Positions 27,064 through 35,861 of a stretch of 64,000 bases of DNA are shown one piece after another. Location of the stretch: positions 3,846,335 to 3,910,334 of the forward strand of contig NZ_CP058595.1 of NCBI RefSeq assembly GCF_013402795.1, read 5' to 3'. Numbering within the stretch: position 1 is the first letter of the stretch; every line of letters starts with the position of its first letter. Under the pieces are notes generated by a model that did no database searches, had not been told where the DNA came from, and saw only the letters and a program-made list of their open reading frames with translations. Source of the DNA: Costertonia aggregata. Its GTDB lineage: Bacteria; Bacteroidota; Bacteroidia; Flavobacteriales; Flavobacteriaceae. Both the position numbers and the translations under genes were made by a program.

Positions 27064-28162
27064 ATGATTACCACAGATCATTATAAAGGTCTTCAAGATC
27101 GCCTAGGTGCGTTAAGGAGGTATCTTTGACATAGATGGCAAATTAATAGAGATTGAGAACGAACAGGAAAAAACCCTGGCTCCAGATTTTTGGGATAACC
27201 CTCAAGAAGCGCAGGCGCACATGAAGTTCATCCAATCCAAAAAACAATGGGTTGATGATTATAATACAGCCAAAACCTTGGTCAACGACCTTGAGGTACT
27301 TTTGGAATTTCAACAAGAAGGCGAAGTTTCCGAAGCCGAGGTCGAAGCACAATATACCAAGGCAATTGCAGTTATCGAAAAAATGGAGTTCAAGAACATG
27401 CTTTCAGAAGAAGGTGATGAACTCACAGCTGTATTGCAGATTACCGCTGGTGCGGGAGGCACCGAAAGCTGTGATTGGGCCGCTATGCTTATGCGCATGT
27501 ACATGATGTGGGCCGAGAAAAACGGCTATAAGGTAAAGGAACTCAATTACCAAGAAGGCGATGTTGCAGGTATAAAAACCGTCACCCTGGAAATAGATGG
27601 GGAATATGGTTTTGGTTGGTTAAAAGGAGAAAATGGCGTGCACCGTTTGGTTCGTATTTCTCCATTTGACAGTAATGCCAAACGCCATACTTCTTTTGCA
27701 TCGGTTTATGTATATCCCCTGGTAGATGATAGTATTGAAATTGACATAAACCCCGCAGATATCGAGATAACCACTGCAAGGTCTAGTGGTGCTGGTGGAC
27801 AAAACGTCAACAAGGTAGAAACCAAAGTTCAGCTGGTGCATAAACCTAGCGGTATACAGATTTCTTGTTCAGATTCCAGAAGCCAGCATGACAATAGGGC
27901 TACCGCTCTTAAAATGCTTAAATCACAATTGTACGAAATAGAGCTTAGAAAAAAAATGGAAGCACGGCAGGAGATAGAGTCCTCAAAAATGAAAATAGAA
28001 TGGGGTTCCCAAATCCGAAATTATGTAATGCATCCCTATAAATTGGTAAAGGATGTACGTACTGCCGAGGAGACTGGAAATGTCGATGCCGTTATGGACG
28101 GTAACATAGACCAGTTTTTAAAGGCTTATCTGATGATGATGGGGCAAAAAGAAGAGGAATAG
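27064..28162 (+). CDS. prfB: Peptide chain release factor 2 with programmed +1 frameshift
   Basis: The first frame starts at ATG 27064 and reads 21 codons to an in-frame TGA at 27127-27129. A +1 shift at CTT continues at GAC (27128) for 344 codons, giving 365 aa, the normal RF2 length. RF2 ends translation at UGA and UAA, so low RF2 favours the shift and the gene controls itself. The protein shows the SPF anticodon-like motif (RISPFDSN) and the GGQ catalytic motif ([10 protein letters not shown]). Without the shift the gene would look N-terminally truncated, with starts near 27221. Confidence 0.97.
27115..27130 (+). promoter_or_regulatory. prfB programmed +1 frameshift site
   Basis: AGGAGG at 27115-27120, then TAT, CTT and TGA C. 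The internal Shine-Dalgarno-like sequence sits three bases before the CTT slip codon, as in E. coli prfB (AGGGGG TAT CTT TGA C). Confidence 0.95.
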
Positions 28163-28198
28163 CTGGTTGGCGAACGTAAATTTGAAAAATAGTCATAA

Positions 28199-28540
28199 AT
28201 GATTAAAATATATCATAATCCCAGATGCAGGAAATCACGCGAAGGACTCCAATTATTAGAGAAATCTGGCAAGGAGTTTGAAGTAATCAAATATTTGGAA
28301 GAAATCCCAACCAAAGAAGAACTAAGAGAGGTTCTTGATTGTTTGGGTATAACACCGGAAAACCTGGTACGTAAAAATGAAACGATTTGGAAAGAAAACT
28401 ATCGCGGTAAACTACTGTCCAATGAGCAAATTTTAGACGCCATGATAGCTCACCCAAAATTGATAGAGCGACCCATCGTCGTTAATGGTAATAAAGCGGT
28501 TATAGGTAGGCCAGCTGAGAACATATCCAGAGTTTTGTAG
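28199..28540 (+). CDS. arsC: ArsC family protein (arsenate reductase/Spx-like, glutaredoxin-linked)
   Basis: This 113-aa thioredoxin-fold protein has the catalytic Cys at residue 10 in HNPRCRKS, the form found in ArsC and YffB. The C-terminal ERPIVVNGNKAVIGRP matches arsenate reductases that use glutathione/glutaredoxin. There are no other ars genes nearby, so a role in general redox or stress biology is also possible. It follows prfB by 36 bp and may be co-transcribed. Confidence 0.88.
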   Translation: MIKIYHNPRCRKSREGLQLLEKSGKEFEVIKYLEEIPTKEELREVLDCLGITPENLVRKNETIWKENYRGKLLSNEQILDAMIAHPKLIERPIVVNGNKAVIGRPAENISRVL

Positions 28541-28633
28541 CTTCTGTTTATCTAAACAGAATATAAATTAAACGTTTTAACAAACCCTTAACCAAGGGGG
28601 ATTAAACCAAAGTATAATTTTACAATCAAAGTC

Positions 28634-29140
28634 ATGAGAAATTTAGGAAAAATAAGTTCTAGGCATTTCATCTTGTTTTTTATTCTGATTCTTTTCGGAG
28701 CAGAATTACAGGCCCAATTTGGAAGAGGGGGAGGCTTTGGCAGAGGAGGTTTCGGTAACGGCAGACAACGAAACCCAATACCCCAGGCGCAGGACAACCC
28801 TAAACCACCGGAGCCTAAAACCGCCGAACAAATCGTTGACGAAGAAATGCCATCCATTATCGAAGCGTTAAGTTTAAACGCTTTTGAAGCGGCCGTAATG
28901 AGTTCAACGTTAAAAAAGTACGTGCAAGAACGTATCGAATTACAAATCCTGGAACTACCTGCCGATAAGATGCGGGAAGCTTATGAAAAAATCACAAAAC
29001 GGCAAGACGAAGAATTAAAAGTAGGGCTTCCACCGGAAAAGTATGAAGCATTTGTTGAGCTCCAAAAAAATGGTGTCAACAAGACCCTAAAAAATAAAAA
29101 GAGAGAAAAAAAGAAAAAAAAGAAAAAATCTAAAACTTAG
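28634..29140 (+). CDS. Small secreted protein with Gly-rich start and poly-Lys tail
   Basis: A signal peptide (about 1-27, ending LQAQ) is followed by a Gly/Arg-rich stretch (FGRGGGFGRGGFGNGRQR), a Pro-rich linker, an alpha-helical middle (about 68-140) and a C-terminal poly-Lys tail (KKREKKKKKKKSKT). The helical part, with LPADKMREAYEKI and LPPEKYEAFVEL, resembles the Spy/CpxP-like helical pattern, but the match is loose. It is placed one base before the ATG of a TonB-type receptor, so the two are co-translated. It may be a periplasmic partner of the receptor; function unknown. Confidence 0.75.
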   Translation: MRNLGKISSRHFILFFILILFGAELQAQFGRGGGFGRGGFGNGRQRNPIPQAQDNPKPPEPKTAEQIVDEEMPSIIEALSLNAFEAAVMSSTLKKYVQERIELQILELPADKMREAYEKITKRQDEELKVGLPPEKYEAFVELQKNGVNKTLKNKKREKKKKKKKSKT

Positions 29141-29141
29141 C

Positions 29142-31616
29142 ATGCATAAATTCCTTCCCTCGCTATTCATCCTTTTACTCACATTTTCATACGGTCAACG
29201 CCCACAAGGCAAAAGACCAAACCCGATAAAAATAACAGGGACAGTTTTAGACAAAGATACCGATCAACCTCTTGAATATGCTACTTTGGTTCTCCAAAGT
29301 ATACGAAACCCGGATAAAATCACGGGAGGAATAACTGACATAAACGGAAAATTCAATGTAGAGGCTTTTCCAGGAAAATATAACGTTAGAGTCGAATATA
29401 TTTCTTACAAGACTTATGTTTTGGAATCACAAACATTTCAAAGCTCTACAGATTTAGGAATCATCAAACTTGGTTTGGATGTAGCCCAGCTAGAGGCAGT
29501 CGAAGTTGTGGGCGAGAAGACTTCAGTCGAGGTAAGGCTTGATAAAAAAATATATAACGTCGGTAAAGATTTAACCAATAGTGGTGCTACCATAAGTGAT
29601 GCCTTGGACAACATACCTTCGGTAACCGTTGATGTAGATGGTGCCATCGCACTTCGAGGTAATGGCAACGTTAGAATACTGATCAACGGTAGACCGTCTG
29701 CTCTGGCAGGTTTTGGTTCAACCGATGCCTTGCAACAACTTCCTGCTGATGCCATCGAAAAGGTAGAAGTGATTACCAGCCCATCGGCACGCTATGATGC
29801 AGAAGGTACAGCTGGTATTTTGAATATAGTCCTTAAAAAGGAAAAAACACGGGGATTTAATGGCACCATAAATACCAATATCGGTTATCCCGAAAGGGCC
29901 GGCATAACAGCTAACCTTAATTTGAGGACCAATAAGTTCAACCTGTTCAATACCATAGGATACTCTTACAGGAGACCTCCGGGGAATGGTTTTTTTGACA
30001 ATACTTATTTTGACGGCGCTTTTGATAGAATCATTGAAGATAGAGATATAATTAGGTCAAATAGCGGCTTTAACGCCAACTTGGGGATAGAGTACTTTTT
30101 AACGGAAAGCTCTTCGCTCACCGCAAGTATATTTGGTAGAATAAACGATGGTGAGGATATCACCGAGAACAATACCACCCGTTTTGTTTCAAACAGTATA
30201 GACAGCCGAACCTTGAGGCGTGAAATTGAAATAGAGGATGAAAAATCGTATCAATTGTCCATAAACTACAATAACGACTTTAATGATGAAGGCCATAAGC
30301 TTACCGCCGACTTTCAGTATTCCTATGATGAAGAAGTAAAACCAACAACAATCATTGAAAACAATACGTTTCCCAACGAGCAAGCCATCGCTAGTGAGAA
30401 TATCAATGAAATCGAAAAGCAAAATGAGGTCTTGATACAGGCAGATTATGTTCTACCTATGGGCGATGCTCAATTTGAAGCAGGCTACAGGGGCAATTTT
30501 GAAGAGAACGATAATGACTTTAGCCTCGAAGAATTAAATTTGGAAACCAACATTTTTGTACCCAATCTTGGGCTGACCAATCGTTTTATATTCAACCAAA
30601 ATGTAAATGCAGTTTATGCACAGTATGGAAACAAATATGGGAAATTTTCATTTTTAACAGGCCTAAGGCTAGAAAACACCCAGCTTAAGGGGGAAGTCAT
30701 TGGAGTAGACGTAACCACATTACAGGAAATATTAGGACCCGAAATTGATTTGGATTTTGACAAAAACTATCTTGGTCTTTTTCCCACTGTAAACCTAACC
30801 TATGAACTTGCTGAAAACGAAAATATAACCTTGGGTTACAATCGGCGAATCAACAGGCCCAGAGGTTGGTTCATCAATCCTTTTCCCTCTCGTTCCAGCA
30901 GAACCAATGTTTTTCAAGGAAATCCCGATTTAGACCCAGCTTTTGCAAATGCATTTGATTTGGGGTATTTAAAACGATGGAAAAAATTGACCCTCACATC
31001 ATCGGTTTATTATCAAAAAGAAACCAATTCGTTTGAAAGAATACAAGAAGAAACCGGTGAAATCACCACCGATGGTATCGTTATCATCCGATCAATCCCC
31101 ATCAACCTTTCCACAAACGAACGTGTAGGCGCCGAACTGGGACTGCTATACAATCCGACCAAATGGTGGCGAATAAACGGTAGTTTCAACTTTTTTCAAT
31201 TTAATTCGGACGGGGTGTTCAACGGCATTGATTTCGGTGCAAAAAACACAAGTTGGTTTTCTCGTTTTAGCTCAAAAGTAACATTGCCCGCAAAAATTGA
31301 TTGGCAAACCAACGCATTTTATCGTGGCCCCACGCAAAACGCACAAACTGAAAATGAAGGCATTTTCTCAATCAATATTGCCTTGAGCAAAGATATTTTA
31401 AAGGATAAGGGTACCATTGCCTTTAATGTAAGTGATTTACTGAATTCCAGAAAGCGAATGTCGTTTACCCAGACACCTTTTTTTACTTCCGATAGTGAAT
31501 TTCAATGGAGAGAACGTCAATTTACGCTTTCTTTCGTTTACAGGATAAATCAGAAAAAACAGAATAGCAACAACCGGAAGCGGGATGAAAACAGCAATGA
31601 CGATGAGGAATATTAA
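29142..31616 (+). CDS. TonB-dependent receptor-like outer-membrane protein (OMP_b-brl_3 type)
   Basis: An 824-aa protein with a signal peptide (1-18), a CarboxypepD_reg-like domain (about 29-115, TGTVLDKDTDQPLEYATLVL), a plug domain (about 120-230, with INGRPSAL and EVITSPSARYDAEGTAGILN) and a C-terminal beta-barrel of about 590 residues. The family is the outer-membrane beta-barrel protein group typical of Bacteroidetes. The substrate is unknown. The chain ends with a charged KKQNSNNRKRDENSNDDEEY tail after the last barrel strand, instead of the usual aromatic end. It is coupled to the small basic secreted protein upstream. Confidence 0.9.
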   Translation: MHKFLPSLFILLLTFSYGQRPQGKRPNPIKITGTVLDKDTDQPLEYATLVLQSIRNPDKITGGITDINGKFNVEAFPGKYNVRVEYISYKTYVLESQTFQSSTDLGIIKLGLDVAQLEAVEVVGEKTSVEVRLDKKIYNVGKDLTNSGATISDALDNIPSVTVDVDGAIALRGNGNVRILINGRPSALAGFGSTDALQQLPADAIEKVEVITSPSARYDAEGTAGILNIVLKKEKTRGFNGTINTNIGYPERAGITANLNLRTNKFNLFNTIGYSYRRPPGNGFFDNTYFDGAFDRIIEDRDIIRSNSGFNANLGIEYFLTESSSLTASIFGRINDGEDITENNTTRFVSNSIDSRTLRREIEIEDEKSYQLSINYNNDFNDEGHKLTADFQYSYDEEVKPTTIIENNTFPNEQAIASENINEIEKQNEVLIQADYVLPMGDAQFEAGYRGNFEENDNDFSLEELNLETNIFVPNLGLTNRFIFNQNVNAVYAQYGNKYGKFSFLTGLRLENTQLKGEVIGVDVTTLQEILGPEIDLDFDKNYLGLFPTVNLTYELAENENITLGYNRRINRPRGWFINPFPSRSSRTNVFQGNPDLDPAFANAFDLGYLKRWKKLTLTSSVYYQKETNSFERIQEETGEITTDGIVIIRSIPINLSTNERVGAELGLLYNPTKWWRINGSFNFFQFNSDGVFNGIDFGAKNTSWFSRFSSKVTLPAKIDWQTNAFYRGPTQNAQTENEGIFSINIALSKDILKDKGTIAFNVSDLLNSRKRMSFTQTPFFTSDSEFQWRERQFTLSFVYRINQKKQNSNNRKRDENSNDDEEY

Positions 31617-31632
31617 TACATAAGAAATCAAC

Positions 31633-31661
31633 AAAAAAGCAGCCAATCGGCTGCTTTTTTT
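31633..31661. terminator. Bidirectional intrinsic terminator
   Basis: GCAGCC and GGCTGC (31639-31644 with 31649-31654) are separated by an AATC loop, with A- and T-runs on the two sides. It lies between the receptor gene and the convergent 58-aa ORF. Confidence 0.85.
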
Positions 31662-31836
31662 ATTGTCCGTTGCGTTTAGCCCTTCTGGCTTCTCGCTTTT
31701 CTTTAAAAAACTCGATAAGGTTACCCGTTAACCAGTAAGGAATAACAAAGGTCAATAAAAAAATCATTAGCCAAAAACCGATGGTCAATATGGTCAAAAA
31801 CGCTAAAAATCCTAAATATTGGTCAAATTCAAACAT
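31660..31836 (-). CDS. 58-aa small membrane protein
   Basis: ATG at 31836 and TAA at 31662-31660 give MFEFDQYLGFLAFLTILTIG and onwards, with a long hydrophobic region (about 8-40) that can form one or two membrane helices, then a basic tail KEKREARRAKRNGQ. The clear hydrophobic-then-positive pattern and the terminator right after the stop support a real gene. It is divergent from fumC. Function is unknown. Confidence 0.65.
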   Translation of the reverse strand: MFEFDQYLGFLAFLTILTIGFWLMIFLLTFVIPYWLTGNLIEFFKEKREARRAKRNGQ

Positions 31837-31955
31837 TATCTACACATTTATGATACAAAGATACTTGGAAATGGTCTAAATCTGCAAACCAAAATGAAAA
31901 AAATCTTCCATTTTAATTTTAAAAGCCATGGTATCATTATATAAAAGCTATATTT

Positions 31956-31963
31956 TACCTTTG
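31956..31963 (+). promoter_or_regulatory. -7 element of fumC
   Basis: TACCTTTG matches TAnnTTTG and lies 22 bp before the fumC ATG. No clear TTG box at -33. Confidence 0.5.
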
Positions 31964-31985
31964 TCTTATCCGAAAAAATAACGAT

Positions 31986-33383
31986 ATGAGTTTTAGAATA
32001 GAAAAAGATACTATGGGCGAGGTAAAGGTACCCGCCGATAAATATTGGGGTGCCCAAACTGAGCGTTCCCGAAATAATTTTAAAATAGGCGCACCGGCTT
32101 CTATGCCGTTGGACATTGTGTATGGCTTTGCTTATCTTAAAAAAGCCGCTGCGCATACCAATTGTGAATTGGGTGTGCTCTCCCAAGAAAAAAGGGATTT
32201 GATTTCTCAAGTATGCGACGAAATACTGGAAAACAAGCATGATGACCAGTTCCCCTTGGTTATTTGGCAAACTGGTTCCGGAACTCAGAGTAATATGAAC
32301 GTTAACGAAGTAATCGCCAATAGAGCACATGAAATTGCTGGAAAAAAAATAGGGGAAGGTGACAAAACCATTCAGCCCAATGATGATGTAAACAAATCCC
32401 AGTCCTCCAATGATACTTTTCCAACGGGAATGCATATTGCAGCCTATAAAAAAATAGTGGAAGTTACCATTCCCGGAGTCACCGCCTTGAGAAATACATT
32501 ACATAAAAAATCGATAACATTTCACGACGTGGTCAAAATAGGGCGTACCCACTTAATGGATGCTACCCCATTGACGCTAGGGCAGGAATTTTCAGGCTAC
32601 GTTTCCCAATTGGACCATGGTTTGAAAGCCTTGAATGCAACGTTAGACCATCTAAGCGAACTCGCACTTGGTGGTACGGCAGTCGGTACTGGATTGAACA
32701 CACCACATGGCTATGATGTTCTAGTGGCCAAATATATAGCCGATTTTACCAAATTGCCTTTCAAGACCGCTGATAACAAGTTTGAAGCGTTAGCAGCGCA
32801 TGACGCCATTGTAGAAACCCACGGTGCACTCAAGCAGTTGGCGGTATCGCTAAACAAGATAGCCAATGACATTCGTATGATGGCTTCGGGACCTCGTTCA
32901 GGTATAGGCGAAATACTAATACCAGCCAATGAGCCGGGCAGTTCAATTATGCCAGGTAAAGTGAATCCTACACAGTGCGAAGCATTGACCATGGTTTGTG
33001 CACAGGTTATGGGCAATGATGTGGCCATTGGTGTCGGTGGCACCCAAGGGCATTACGAACTTAATGTATTTAAACCCATGATGGCGGCTAACCTTTTACA
33101 GTCGGCGCAGCTCATTGGTGATGCCTGTGTGAGTTTTGATGTTAATTGTGCCCAAGGCATTGAGCCCAACCATAAAATCATTAAGCAATTGTTGAACAAT
33201 TCATTAATGCTGGTAACCGCACTTAATACAAAAATAGGCTACTACAAAGCTGCTGAAATAGCCAATACGGCCCATGAAAACGGTACGACCCTAAAAGAAG
33301 AAGCCATTAACCTTGGGTATGTAACGGCCGAAGAATATGATGAATGGGTAAAGCCCGAAAAAATGGTTGGTTCGTTAAAGTAA
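31986..33383 (+). CDS. fumC: Class II fumarate hydratase
   Basis: This 465-aa enzyme of the TCA cycle interconverts fumarate and malate. The superfamily signature [11 protein letters not shown] is present with the catalytic Ser near residue 319; [14 protein letters not shown] and [20 protein letters not shown] give the other two conserved regions. Length matches E. coli FumC. It has its own promoter element and terminator. Confidence 0.96.
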   Translation: MSFRIEKDTMGEVKVPADKYWGAQTERSRNNFKIGAPASMPLDIVYGFAYLKKAAAHTNCELGVLSQEKRDLISQVCDEILENKHDDQFPLVIWQTGSGTQSNMNVNEVIANRAHEIAGKKIGEGDKTIQPNDDVNKSQSSNDTFPTGMHIAAYKKIVEVTIPGVTALRNTLHKKSITFHDVVKIGRTHLMDATPLTLGQEFSGYVSQLDHGLKALNATLDHLSELALGGTAVGTGLNTPHGYDVLVAKYIADFTKLPFKTADNKFEALAAHDAIVETHGALKQLAVSLNKIANDIRMMASGPRSGIGEILIPANEPGSSIMPGKVNPTQCEALTMVCAQVMGNDVAIGVGGTQGHYELNVFKPMMAANLLQSAQLIGDACVSFDVNCAQGIEPNHKIIKQLLNNSLMLVTALNTKIGYYKAAEIANTAHENGTTLKEEAINLGYVTAEEYDEWVKPEKMVGSLK

Positions 33384-33414
33384 ACATCAAATAACAATTT
33401 ATTGAACAGAAATT

Positions 33415-33449
33415 AAAAAAGGGACTGTCAATGAAGATAGTCCCTTTTC
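33415..33449. terminator. Intrinsic terminator between fumC and the convergent gene
   Basis: AAAAAAGGGACT and AGTCCCTTTT form a stem around 33415-33447 with an imperfect inner part, followed by a short T-run. Confidence 0.75.
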
Positions 33450-33483
33450 TCTATAAATGGATAGTGTTTAAATACCCCGCTTT

Positions 33484-34371
33484 TTACTTCAGTTCAAATT
33501 TATTCGTGGCCAATAATTTTAACTGGCTATCATAAACATTTACCATATGCGTTCCCTTTTGGAATTCGCTTGCCGGTTTGGAAATGTAATCACAAATATC
33601 CAAGTTCTTGTTTTCGTAATAGAAATTAGTCCCTTTGCTATATGTGATAGAAGCACCAGAATCATTGGATTTAGCAAATGACTCGCCAAGAACGTTGCCC
33701 TGTGGGTCTAAGACCTCAATGTAAAACTCTCTGTCACCTGCTTGGGCAATCACGTTGTCGGCAACTGTAAAACATACCTTTAACTTATCCGTCTTGTTAG
33801 CTCTTGATGTAGAAACCAATTTGCCATTGTTACGCTCTTTGACGGCGTCAATGGACATTTTGGACAAGTTTAAGGCAGAACCTTTTTCTACAACATCGGC
33901 CAATTGCGTATTTTGCACTACCAAAGAATCATTAAAAACAGTTTGCTTTTCCAATTCAACAAAAGTACTGTCTCTTTGCATCGCCAAGAAAGAGTTGGAC
34001 TGTGTTAAAGAATCCACTTGCTTTAATAAACGCTCTCTTTGTCTCTTTAAATCGGATACCTGCCTTCTGTATCTTGATAATGAAGCAATGTCCGCTTTCA
34101 TGTTTTTGACAGAATCAATATACTTTGCAATATTGTCCCTGGCACTAACCAATTCTTCATTGGTCGCATTGCTCTCTAAAATAGCTTTGTCATATTCGGA
34201 TTTTAGGCTGTTCAGATCAGAAACCACATAATCCTTTTCTTTCATTAAATCTGCGGTCACCTTTTGCTTATCTTGGTATAAGCTAACGGTGTAAATGACC
34301 ACGCCTAGTAATATAACGCCTAAAAGACCAGCTATCACTTTTAAACCATTGTTACTTTTTGTTTCACTCAT
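33484..34371 (-). CDS. Membrane-anchored coiled-coil protein of unknown function
   Basis: The 295-aa product has one N-terminal membrane helix (about 10-28, LKVIAGLLGVILLGVVIYTV), a long coiled coil (about 30-160) rich in Ser, Lys and Asp, then a beta-rich C-terminal domain (about 180-295, with DREFYIEVLDPQGNVLGES). The topology suggests an inner-membrane anchor with the body in the periplasm. I recall homologues as conserved in Flavobacteriia without assigned function. It stands alone, convergent with fumC. Confidence 0.8.
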   Translation of the reverse strand: MSETKSNNGLKVIAGLLGVILLGVVIYTVSLYQDKQKVTADLMKEKDYVVSDLNSLKSEYDKAILESNATNEELVSARDNIAKYIDSVKNMKADIASLSRYRRQVSDLKRQRERLLKQVDSLTQSNSFLAMQRDSTFVELEKQTVFNDSLVVQNTQLADVVEKGSALNLSKMSIDAVKERNNGKLVSTSRANKTDKLKVCFTVADNVIAQAGDREFYIEVLDPQGNVLGESFAKSNDSGASITYSKGTNFYYENKNLDICDYISKPASEFQKGTHMVNVYDSQLKLLATNKFELK

Positions 34372-34534
34372 AATAATAAATTTAAAATTCTAACTTATTA
34401 ACTTAATTGTTTGTTTGTATCAGTCATATATACGAGGTAATTTTATTTTTAGACGTTGCGGTATATTTTTGCTGGATTATCCGTACCGATAAATCGATAT
34501 ATTTACTCCACTCCCCTTAAGCATTCAAATACCC

Positions 34535-35014
34535 ATGGCCATTGAAATAATACCCTTTCATGAAAAATATGCACAGCGGTTCAAGGAACTGAATACATCA
34601 TGGTTGAAAAAATATTTTTATGTGGAAGAAAAAGATACCGTTCTTCTGGATAATTCAAAAGCAGTCATTATTGATACGGGCGGATATATATTTTTTGCTA
34701 AATACAATACAGCGATTGTGGGCTGCTTTTCTTTTATAAAAATTGATGATACCCATTACGAACTAGGTAAAATGGCCGTAGATAGCAATTTTCAGGGCTT
34801 GGGAATAGGCCAAGAGCTTTTACGATTCGCATTGGATTTTTCCAAAAAACAAGGTTGGCACAAAATCACGCTATATTCAAGCACTAAATTACCCCATGCG
34901 CTTTATCTTTATAAGAAATATGGTTTTGTGGAAATTGATTTGGAAAAGGATTTACCCTACGCCCGTAGCGATATTAAAATGGAACTTTTATTACATAAAA
35001 CTAAATCAAAATGA
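34535..35014 (+). CDS. GNAT family N-acetyltransferase
   Basis: This 159-aa protein has the acetyl-CoA motif A (MAVDSNFQGLGIGQELL, with Q-x-x-G-x-G) and the C-terminal motif B (HALYLYKKYGFVEID). Substrate unknown. Its TGA overlaps the ATG of the next gene as ATGA, so the two are translationally coupled. Confidence 0.88.
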   Translation: MAIEIIPFHEKYAQRFKELNTSWLKKYFYVEEKDTVLLDNSKAVIIDTGGYIFFAKYNTAIVGCFSFIKIDDTHYELGKMAVDSNFQGLGIGQELLRFALDFSKKQGWHKITLYSSTKLPHALYLYKKYGFVEIDLEKDLPYARSDIKMELLLHKTKSK

Positions 35015-35805
35015 AAAATACAATTTATGTTGGCCTTATAGCCGGACTACTATTTTTTAACTGTAAGGAAAACCAAAAAAAGAACGAAACGATAAAAGTT
35101 GTCGCCAATACCCAAACCACGACAAAAGAAAAACCTGAATTGAAGATAATCCCTATTGAACATGCGACCACTGTTTTGGAATGGGGCGATATTGTTGTTT
35201 ATGTAGACCCAGTTGGTGGTGCAAAAGCCTTTGAAAACCAAAAACAACCCGACCTAATTCTCATTACCGATATACACGGTGACCATTTAAGCGTAGAAAC
35301 GCTAGAGGCATTGAACACCAAAAAAGCCAAAATTATTGTTCCGCAGGCAGTAGCCGACAAGATTCCCAGTGAGTTTACACCCCAGTTAGATGTGCTGAAC
35401 AATGGGGAAAACAAAGAGCGTTATGGCATAACAATTGAAGCCATTCCCATGTACAATCTGCGCAAAGAAGCCCTAAAATTTCACGAGAAGGGGCGTGGTA
35501 ATGGATATGTATTGAATATGAATGGGCAACGCATCTATTTTTCGGGAGATACCGAAGATATTCCCGAAATGAGGGCATTGAAAAATATTGATAAGGCTTT
35601 TGTGTGCATGAACCTGCCCTACACCATGACCGAAGAAAGTGCGGCATCCGCTGTTTTGGAATTTCAACCCGAACAAGTATATCCGTATCACTACAGGGGA
35701 AGACCGGATGTAAGTGATGTGGCCAAATTCAAAAATTTGGTGAACGGCGCAAATCCCGATATTGAGGTAATTCAGCTAGATTGGTATCCAAACGATACGT
35801 TTTAA
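35011..35805 (+). CDS. MBL-fold hydrolase, UlaG-like lipoprotein
   Basis: This 264-aa protein has a lipoprotein-like signal (Cys 18 in LLFFNC; the residue before Cys is Asn, which is unusual but tolerated in Bacteroidetes). The metal motif reads DIHGDH (87-92): the first His of HxHxDH is replaced by Asp. The second-half ligands appear in YFSGDTED and PYHYRG. It overlaps the GNAT gene by 4 bp. It probably acts in the periplasm or outer membrane; substrate unknown. Confidence 0.85.
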   Translation: MKNTIYVGLIAGLLFFNCKENQKKNETIKVVANTQTTTKEKPELKIIPIEHATTVLEWGDIVVYVDPVGGAKAFENQKQPDLILITDIHGDHLSVETLEALNTKKAKIIVPQAVADKIPSEFTPQLDVLNNGENKERYGITIEAIPMYNLRKEALKFHEKGRGNGYVLNMNGQRIYFSGDTEDIPEMRALKNIDKAFVCMNLPYTMTEESAASAVLEFQPEQVYPYHYRGRPDVSDVAKFKNLVNGANPDIEVIQLDWYPNDTF

Positions 35806-35861
35806 AATATTGTCAAATCTAGTAAAACCAAAAATGCCATAATGGTCGCAAACCCTAAAAA

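Noticed and set aside
27064..27129. Apparent truncation of prfB with a stop after 21 codons
   Set aside because: The AGGAGG/CTT TGA C context is the known programmed frameshift; the gene is intact.
31848..32435. 195-codon ORF antisense to fumC
   Set aside because: The opposite strand encodes a clear class II fumarase; the antisense frame shows no family pattern.
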